The notes beneath the pieces were generated by a model. It was not told the origin of the DNA. It worked only from the letters and a program-made list of their open reading frames with translations, and did not search any database. From contig NZ_CP049241.1 in assembly GCF_011046245.1 (NCBI RefSeq), positions 1,621,001 to 1,685,000 on the forward strand: 64,000 bases of DNA. The letters run 5' to 3'. Every line of letters begins with the position of its first letter. Positions within the stretch are counted from its first letter, which is position 1. A program made the position numbers and the translations under genes. This document shows positions 58,446 through 64,000 of this stretch, piece after piece. This DNA is from Allorhizobium pseudoryzae. GTDB lineage: Bacteria > Pseudomonadota > Alphaproteobacteria > Rhizobiales > Rhizobiaceae.

Positions 58446-58934
58446 GTGACACTTCTCAATATCGGATCGAACAACCCCTTGGTGGATGGACGCCAATCGG
58501 CACGCGCAATGATGGTGCGCCGCGGTGTGCAGCGCCTGCTCGACGAGATGCGCCACGCCGTCCTGCCGGAGTTGACGCTGGCCAATGGCCGGCGGGCGGA
58601 TCTGATCAGCCTCTCCGCCAAGGGCGATATCTTTATTATCGAGATCAAGACCTCGATCGAGGACTTTCGGGTGGACCGGAAATGGCCCGAATACCGCGAT
58701 TATTCCGACCGTCTCTATTTCGCCACTCACAAGGATGTGCCGCTGGAGATCTTCCCCGAGGATTGCGGGCTGATCCTGTCCGATGGCTACGGCGCGCACC
58801 TGCTGCGCGAGGCGCCGGAGCATCGGCTGTCCGCGGCCACCCGCAAATCGCTGACCTTGAGCTTTGCCCGCACCGCGGCCCAGCGCCTGCTCGCCGCCGA
58901 GCGGGCGACCGGCCAGAGTTTCGAGGACGTGTAA
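58446..58934 (+). CDS. mmcB: MmcB-family DNA repair protein
   Basis: This 162-residue protein has the family pattern TLANGRRADLISLSAKGDIFIIEIKTS near residue 40-65, a nuclease-like D...E-x-K arrangement. FRVDRKWPEYRDYSDRLYFAT and FPEDCGLILSDGYGA follow. In Caulobacter, MmcB is linked to damage-inducible mutagenesis with ImuABC, but its activity is not known. GTG is the start with AAGGA upstream. Its stop is only 4 bases from the convergent actR stop. Confidence 0.88.
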   Translation: MTLLNIGSNNPLVDGRQSARAMMVRRGVQRLLDEMRHAVLPELTLANGRRADLISLSAKGDIFIIEIKTSIEDFRVDRKWPEYRDYSDRLYFATHKDVPLEIFPEDCGLILSDGYGAHLLREAPEHRLSAATRKSLTLSFARTAAQRLLAAERATGQSFEDV

Positions 58935-58938
58935 CCGC

Positions 58939-59520
58939 TTATTTCGGAGCGCGCTTGGCAAGGATCCGCTGCAGCGTCCGGCGATGCATGTTGAGGCGCC
59001 GAGCCGTCTCGGACACATTGCGCTCGCACATTTCATAAACCCGCTGAATATGCTCCCAGCGCACCCGGTCTGCGGACATCGGGTTTTCCGGCACGTCGGC
59101 CTTCTCGCCCGGCCGCTGGGTGAGAGCGGCATAGATGTCATCCGCATCCGCCGGTTTCGACAGATAGTCCACGGCGCCAAGCTTCACCGCGGTGACGGCG
59201 GTGGCAATATTGCCGTAACCGGTCAGCACGATGACGCGGGTGTCTTCGCGGCCCTTGCGGATCGCCTCGATCACGTCGAGCCCGTTGCCGTCCCCGAGCC
59301 GCAGGTCCACCACGGCGAATTTGGGCGGGCGGGCGCGCGACTTGGCAATGCCCTCCGCCACGGATTCGGCCACCTCCACAGCAAAACCGCGGCTTTCCAT
59401 GGCGCGCGCCAGGCGCCGCAGGAAGGGGGCGTCATCATCCACGATCAGGAGCGAGGCATCGGCGCCGAGACTGATCTCCGAATCCTGAGGCTCGCTGTGT
59501 TCGATCTTGTCTGCCATCAT
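58939..59520 (-). CDS. actR: Redox/acid response regulator ActR (RegA/PrrA family)
   Basis: ActR is the response regulator of the RegB-RegA family, which adjusts redox, nitrogen and carbon metabolism and acid tolerance in rhizobia. The receiver has LLIVDDDAPF near residue 28, the phospho-aspartate in FAVVDLRLGDGNG and the lysine in VDYLSKPAD. A short linker leads to a Fis-type helix-turn-helix (CERNVSETARRLNMHRRTLQ). GGAG lies 7 bases before the ATG at 59520. The total is 193 residues. actS lies 72 bases upstream. Confidence 0.94.
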   Translation of the reverse strand: MMADKIEHSEPQDSEISLGADASLLIVDDDAPFLRRLARAMESRGFAVEVAESVAEGIAKSRARPPKFAVVDLRLGDGNGLDVIEAIRKGREDTRVIVLTGYGNIATAVTAVKLGAVDYLSKPADADDIYAALTQRPGEKADVPENPMSADRVRWEHIQRVYEMCERNVSETARRLNMHRRTLQRILAKRAPK

Positions 59521-59592
59521 TGTCTTTCTCCACACCTGCCATCACCTCGTCTCTACGAAGCGAAAGGCTGCTCGGCTCAGTGGCGAGCGTCC

Positions 59593-60915
59593 TCAGTCCT
59601 TAATTTCCATCACCGATCTCGGCCAGACGATCCGCACCCGTGCACCCGTCTCATCCGGACCGCGATTTTCAAAACTCAGGCTTGCGCCAGACCGTTCCAG
59701 CAGGGTCTTGGCAATGAACAAGCCCAGCCCCAGACCGCCTGCACGATCCATCTCGCGGTTCCTCGTTGACATATAGGGTTCCCCGATATGGGATAAAACG
59801 TCCGGTGCAAAGCCGTCACCGTCATCCTCGATGGTGATGGCCACCTTGTCCGCGTCATGTTCGACCGTCAGCTGAACCGTCTTGCGGGCAAAATCCACGG
59901 CATTTTCGACAAGGTTGCCGAGCCCGTAGAGGATGCCGGCATTGCGATGTCCCACCGGTTCGTCGGATCGGTCGCTCTTCTCAACAAGCTGAAATGTAAT
60001 GCCGAACTGCCGGTGTGGTGCCGTCACTTCCTCGATCAGCGAGGAGAGCGGCAGGCGCCGCATATGCTCCTCGTTCTCCGCCGAGAGCGAGGTCAGCCGG
60101 CGCAAAATGTCGCGGCAGCGTTCGCTCTGGCTGCGCAAGAGCGCCACATCCTCCCGAAACCGGTCGTCGTCGGACAATTCCCGTTCCATCTCCTTGGCGA
60201 CGACGCTGATCGTCGCAAGCGGTGTGCCGAGTTCATGCGCCGCCGCCGCTGCCAGTCCATCGAGCTGCGACAGGTGCTTTTCCCGCTCCAGCACCAGTTC
60301 GGTGGCCGCCAGCGCATCGGCCAGCAGCGTCGCCTCCATGGAGACCCGGTAGGCATAGAAGGCGGCAAAGGCCATCATCGAGACGATGGCGCACCAGATG
60401 CCGAGCTGCATCACCGGATAGATGATGAGGATTTCATCCGGATGCCAGGGCAGGGGATAGGGAGAAACCGTCAGCAACGTGGTGCAGGCAATTGCAAACA
60501 CCAGTAGCACCAGCGACTGCCGGAGCGGGAGCGAGGCAAAGGAAATGATGACCGGAACGCAGAGAAGCGGCGCGAAGGGATTGGCAAGCCCGCCGGTGAT
60601 GAACAGAAGTCCGCTCATCTGCAGGAGGTCGAAGCCGAGCAACGCCAGCGCCGCCAGCGGCTTCAGGCGATGGGTGGCGGGAAAGCGCAGGGATAGCCCG
60701 AGATTGACGAGCGCCAGCGCCGCGATCAGCAGCCCGGTTTCGACGATCGGCAGGGAAAAGCGAAACAGGCCCGCCACGATCAGAACGGTCACCGTCTGCC
60801 CCGCGACCGCAAGCCAGCGGAGCCTGACCAGCGTCTGCAGGCGCATGTTGCGGCTCGCCCGGCCAAATTGCGCATGGCGCAGCGAGGTTGCTTCCACGGA
60901 CGTATCCTTCATCAT
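59593..60915 (-). CDS. actS: Redox sensor histidine kinase ActS (RegB/PrrB family)
   Basis: ActS is the membrane sensor for ActR. The 440-residue protein has six hydrophobic segments in its first 200 residues. Between two of them lies the quinone-sensing heptapeptide GGLANPF near 105, diagnostic of RegB-type kinases. The H-box is AAAAHELGTPLATI near 225. A cysteine in SERCRDIL near 265 matches the region of the redox-active cysteine of RegB. ATPase boxes are NLVENAVDFA and GGLGLGLFIAKTL. The start overlaps the hrpB stop by 4 bases. Confidence 0.95.
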   Translation of the reverse strand: MMKDTSVEATSLRHAQFGRASRNMRLQTLVRLRWLAVAGQTVTVLIVAGLFRFSLPIVETGLLIAALALVNLGLSLRFPATHRLKPLAALALLGFDLLQMSGLLFITGGLANPFAPLLCVPVIISFASLPLRQSLVLLVFAIACTTLLTVSPYPLPWHPDEILIIYPVMQLGIWCAIVSMMAFAAFYAYRVSMEATLLADALAATELVLEREKHLSQLDGLAAAAAHELGTPLATISVVAKEMERELSDDDRFREDVALLRSQSERCRDILRRLTSLSAENEEHMRRLPLSSLIEEVTAPHRQFGITFQLVEKSDRSDEPVGHRNAGILYGLGNLVENAVDFARKTVQLTVEHDADKVAITIEDDGDGFAPDVLSHIGEPYMSTRNREMDRAGGLGLGLFIAKTLLERSGASLSFENRGPDETGARVRIVWPRSVMEIKD

Positions 60916-63380
60916 GTTCCTCTCGGTTTCGCCCGGTGGGTCGGCATGGCATTCGCCGGATCTTCCGGCCAGGGATGTTTCGGATACCGCCCGCGCATGT
61001 CGGCGCGCACGTCGCGCCAGGACCCCGCCCAGAATCCCGGCAGATCGCGGGTTGTCTGGATCGGCCGGTGTGCCGGCGAGGTGAGCTCCAGGACAAGCGG
61101 CAGACGGCCTCCGGCAATGGCCGGATGTGTCTTCAGCCCGAACAGCTCCTGGACGCGGATGGCCAGCACCGGTTCGTCGCCGTCATAGCGGATCGGGTGG
61201 CGTTGGCCGGTCGGCGCCTCGAAATGCGTCGGTGCCAGCCGGTTGAGATCCTGACGCAGCGCAAAAGGAATCAGCGACCGCAACCCCTCCGACAGGCTGC
61301 CGGCATCGATGGCATCAAAGCTCGTCCGCCCCTCCTGAAACGGGATGAACCAGTCATCGAGGCGCTGCAGCAGGGCGGCATCGGACACATCCGGCCACGG
61401 GTCACCGACACTGCGAAACAGGAAGCCGAGCCGCTCGCGCAACTGATCGCCGTCCTTCGAGAAGGGCAGGGCGTCCACGCCAAGCTCCCGCACCCCCTCG
61501 GCCAGACCGCGTGCGGCCGCGGCTCCTGTCGGTCGCGGCAGGGGAGATTCCTCCAGCACAACGGCACCCAGTCGCACGACGCGACGGGCACGCACCTGCC
61601 GGCTGGCGCGGTCGAAATAGCTTTCGTCGCCGCGCGTGATCGATGGGTCAAGTTCCGCCTCCACTGCCGCCCGCGTGGTTTCCGCTGCGGCCAGAATGCG
61701 CGCCCGCGCCGCCTGGCCGGTCAGGTCGGCGATCACCAGCATCTTTGCGCCGGCCAGACGCTCGGTCTCGGCAAGCTCGCCACCACGTCCATTCGCCATC
61801 ACGAAGCGCCCACGCGCGCCGCGCTGCAGCGCAACGCGATCGGGATAGGCGTGCATCAGAAGATCTGCCGCCGAAACCGGTCCGGTGGAGGGCGGGGTTT
61901 TCGGCAGCGAGTCGGCCAGCCGCGCGGCCAGCCGTCTCGCCTGCTCGGCCCGTTCGCCCCGCTCCTGGCGAAAATGGCGCAGCCGGTGGTCCAGATCCAC
62001 GTCCGGTCCGCCCAATCCCTGCTCGGTCAGCAGTACAGCCAGCTGGCAGGCGCCAAGTCCCTGTCCGCGTTCACCACCCGCCAGCGCCATCGCCGCCAGC
62101 CGGGGTGGCAGCGCCATCTGCCGCATCTGCCGGCCGCGGCCCGTCGGCCGGTCGTCGGCATCGAGCGCGCCCATCATCCGCAACAATTGCCGCGCCTCGG
62201 CCAGCGCCGGTGCCGGCGGCGGATCGAGAAAGGCAAGGCTTGCCGGATCGCGCACCCCCCAATGGGCAAGATCGAGCGCCAGGGAGGAAAGATCGCTTGC
62301 GAGAATCTGCGGCGGCGTGAAGGCGGGAAGGGCAGCGGTCTGCCCGCTATGCCACAGGCGGACCGCGATGCCGGGTTCCGTGCGCCCGGCGCGCCCGGCC
62401 CGCTGGTCGGCGGACGCGCGCGACACACGCACGGTCTCCAGCCGTGTGATCCCGGTCGATGGTTCGAAAACCGGCAGGCGCTGCAGCCCGCTGTCGATGA
62501 CGATGCGAACGCCATCAATGGTGATCGAGGTCTCCGCAATCGAGGTCGCCAGAACCACCTTGCGCTCTCCCGCACCCGTCGGCCTGATGGCGAGATCCTG
62601 CTCCTTTTGGGAAAGATTGCCGTACAGCGGCGCAATCGCCGTTCCCGGCGGCAGCCGGCCTTTCAGTCGTTCGGCGGTGCGCAGGATTTCCGCCTGGCCC
62701 GGCAGGAAGGCGAGAATGGAGCCTTCCTCGTCCGCATGCGCCCGCAGAATGGCACGCGTGACGCTGTCTTCGATGCGCTCGTTCGTCTCCCGGTCCTGGT
62801 GGCGGATATCGACCGGAAAGGCCCGGCCTTCGCTCGCAAGTCGCGGAGCCTCCCCCATCAACCGGCTGATCCGCTCGACATCGAGCGTCGCCGACATCAC
62901 CAGGAGCCGCAGATCCTCGCGCAGCCCGCCTTGCGAATCGAGCGCCAGCGCCAGGCCAAAATCGGCATCCAGCGACCGCTCGTGGAACTCGTCGAAGAGC
63001 ACGGCGGAGATGCCGGCAAGTTCCGGATCCTCGAGGATCATCCGGGCGAACACCCCCTCCGTCACCACCTCGATCCGGGTGGCGGCGGAGACGCGGTTGT
63101 CGAGGCGCATGCGGTAGCCGACCGTCTCGCCGACCGTCTCTCCCAGAAGCGACGCCATGCGGTGGGCCGCGGCGCGGGCGGCCAGCCGCCGTGGTTCGAG
63201 AAGGATGATTTTGCCCGAACACCAGGCTTGATCGAGAAGGAAGAGCGGCACGAGCGTCGTCTTGCCGGCGCCGGGCGGTGCCGAGAGCACGGCGCGGTTG
63301 CTTAAGACGAAAGCCTCGGCCAGCGATGGAAGGACCGCGCTGACCGGAAGGGAAGGCAGGGAGCGAGCCATTCGCGACAT
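60912..63380 (-). CDS. hrpB: ATP-dependent helicase HrpB
   Basis: HrpB is a DEAH-type RNA helicase of unclear role. The 822-residue protein has Walker A SAPPGAGKTTLVPL near residue 35, the DEAH-box variant LFDEFHERSLDAD near 125, SATLDVERI near 158, and VLATSIAETSITIDGVRIVIDSG near 280. DQRAGRAGRTEPG is motif VI near 330. A C-terminal HrpB-specific domain ends WPEDPANAMPT. Start and stop overlap the neighbouring genes, so OCD-like, hrpB, actS and actR are packed in one direction. Confidence 0.95.
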   Translation of the reverse strand: MSRMARSLPSLPVSAVLPSLAEAFVLSNRAVLSAPPGAGKTTLVPLFLLDQAWCSGKIILLEPRRLAARAAAHRMASLLGETVGETVGYRMRLDNRVSAATRIEVVTEGVFARMILEDPELAGISAVLFDEFHERSLDADFGLALALDSQGGLREDLRLLVMSATLDVERISRLMGEAPRLASEGRAFPVDIRHQDRETNERIEDSVTRAILRAHADEEGSILAFLPGQAEILRTAERLKGRLPPGTAIAPLYGNLSQKEQDLAIRPTGAGERKVVLATSIAETSITIDGVRIVIDSGLQRLPVFEPSTGITRLETVRVSRASADQRAGRAGRTEPGIAVRLWHSGQTAALPAFTPPQILASDLSSLALDLAHWGVRDPASLAFLDPPPAPALAEARQLLRMMGALDADDRPTGRGRQMRQMALPPRLAAMALAGGERGQGLGACQLAVLLTEQGLGGPDVDLDHRLRHFRQERGERAEQARRLAARLADSLPKTPPSTGPVSAADLLMHAYPDRVALQRGARGRFVMANGRGGELAETERLAGAKMLVIADLTGQAARARILAAAETTRAAVEAELDPSITRGDESYFDRASRQVRARRVVRLGAVVLEESPLPRPTGAAAARGLAEGVRELGVDALPFSKDGDQLRERLGFLFRSVGDPWPDVSDAALLQRLDDWFIPFQEGRTSFDAIDAGSLSEGLRSLIPFALRQDLNRLAPTHFEAPTGQRHPIRYDGDEPVLAIRVQELFGLKTHPAIAGGRLPLVLELTSPAHRPIQTTRDLPGFWAGSWRDVRADMRGRYPKHPWPEDPANAMPTHRAKPRGT

Positions 63381-64000
63381 CAGATCTCTTTGCCGCCGCG
63401 GACGGTCTCATAAGCAAGGATTGCGCCGGCGAGATCCTCCAGCGCCGCGCCCACGGACTTAAACAGCGTAATCTCGTCCTCAGAGCTTCGGCCTGAATGT
63501 CGCCCGGTCGCCAGATCAAAGAGATCCGCCCGGATATCCGCGGGCTGCAGAACACCGGTGGAGAGCGGCAGGGCGATATCGCCCCCTTCGGCCATGGCGC
63601 CCGGGCGGGTATCGACGAAGACGGAGGCGCGGCGGACCGCCTCGTCATCGCTCTCGCGCATCGTCGGCTTGAAGGCGCCAACGAGATCGAGATGGGCGCC
63701 GGGCTTCAGCCACTCGCCGCGGATCAGCGGTTCGACGGAGAGCGTGGCGCAGGAGATGATGTCGGCCCGGCGGGCTGCCTCGGCCAGATCCGTCACCGCC
63801 TGCGTGGCAAAGCCGCGCGCGCTCGCCTCCTGCGCGCTCGCTTCGGCCTTGGCGATGTCACGACCCCATATGAAGAAGCGCGTGAGCGGGCGCGTCACGG
63901 CATGCGCTTCGATGAGGTTGAGCGACAACCGCCCGGTTCCGACCATCAGCATCTCCTGCGCATCGGCCCGTGCCAGGGACCGTGCTGCGAATGCCGAGGT
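63380..64000 (-). CDS. Ornithine cyclodeaminase/mu-crystallin family protein (5' end outside window)
   Basis: The open frame continues to the window edge, so the N terminus is missing and about 206 residues remain. They contain the Rossmann motif MLMVGTGRLSLNLIEAH (the usual GxG followed by A reads GTGRLS), FFIWGRDIAKAEA, ADIISCATLSVEPLI and AHLDLVGAFKPTMRE, all in family order. Members include ornithine cyclodeaminase, ketimine reductase and alanine dehydrogenase, and the substrate cannot be assigned here. The stop overlaps the hrpB start by one base. Confidence 0.88.
   Translation of the reverse strand, partial: TSAFAARSLARADAQEMLMVGTGRLSLNLIEAHAVTRPLTRFFIWGRDIAKAEASAQEASARGFATQAVTDLAEAARRADIISCATLSVEPLIRGEWLKPGAHLDLVGAFKPTMRESDDEAVRRASVFVDTRPGAMAEGGDIALPLSTGVLQPADIRADLFDLATGRHSGRSSEDEITLFKSVGAALEDLAGAILAYETVRGGKEI

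Overview
This window looks like ordinary, single-copy chromosomal DNA from a member of the Rhizobiaceae (Rhizobium/Agrobacterium/Sinorhizobium group, Alphaproteobacteria). The evidence is gene order and protein character: rho-hemJ-hemE beside a PEP-synthase regulator, trpFBA-accD-folC, divL-ahcY, an HPr/EIIA/HprK set next to ChvG-ChvI and a divergent pckA, and the ActS-ActR redox pair. I see no insertion sequence, phage gene, integron, CRISPR array, tRNA or rRNA, and no gene that looks broken.

The left part appears to carry the chromosomal replication origin. The non-coding stretch 6303-6707 between hemE and the PEP-synthase regulator has two perfect DnaA boxes and four GANTC methylation sites. 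Genes to its left (mnmG, mnmE, rho, hemJ, hemE) all point left, and genes to its right nearly all point right as far as 25 kb. Four 16-bp parS-like palindromes (1916, 8163, 16848, 16875) flank it, as expected for ParB loading sites near an origin. The rightward block holds maf-aroE-coaE-dnaQ, then secB and fxsA (leftward), a Tim44-like protein, mltA-smr-xre, gyrB, an intracellular PHB depolymerase, two small conserved genes and trpFBA-accD-folC.

From 25.2 to 42.8 kb the genes run leftward: trxA, addA-addB (double-strand break repair), a MurU-like nucleotidyltransferase with a fused TsaE-AmgK protein (tRNA modification plus cell-wall sugar recycling), the tyrosine pseudo-histidine-kinase DivL, ahcY, and the HPr-EIIA-HprK-ChvG-ChvI signalling block, which abuts divergent pckA. 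Next come arfB and alkB, the leftward operon hisB-(DUF2628)-hisH-hisA-hisF-hisE-coaA, and divergent hslVU. The right end holds a DUF1402 periplasmic protein, a cytochrome P450, malate synthase G, an L,D-transpeptidase, mmcB, actR-actS, hrpB and the 3' part of an ornithine cyclodeaminase-family gene cut by the window edge.

I did not find an obviously new defence, mobile or biosynthetic system. The points most worth checking are the oriC/parS layout, the TsaE-AmgK fusion beside MurU, the inverted repeats upstream of phaZ, ahcY, pckA and hslV, the structured ahcY leader, and the uncharacterised membrane protein inside the his operon. Several gene starts were moved from the longest reading frame on the basis of Shine-Dalgarno position and family N-termini.
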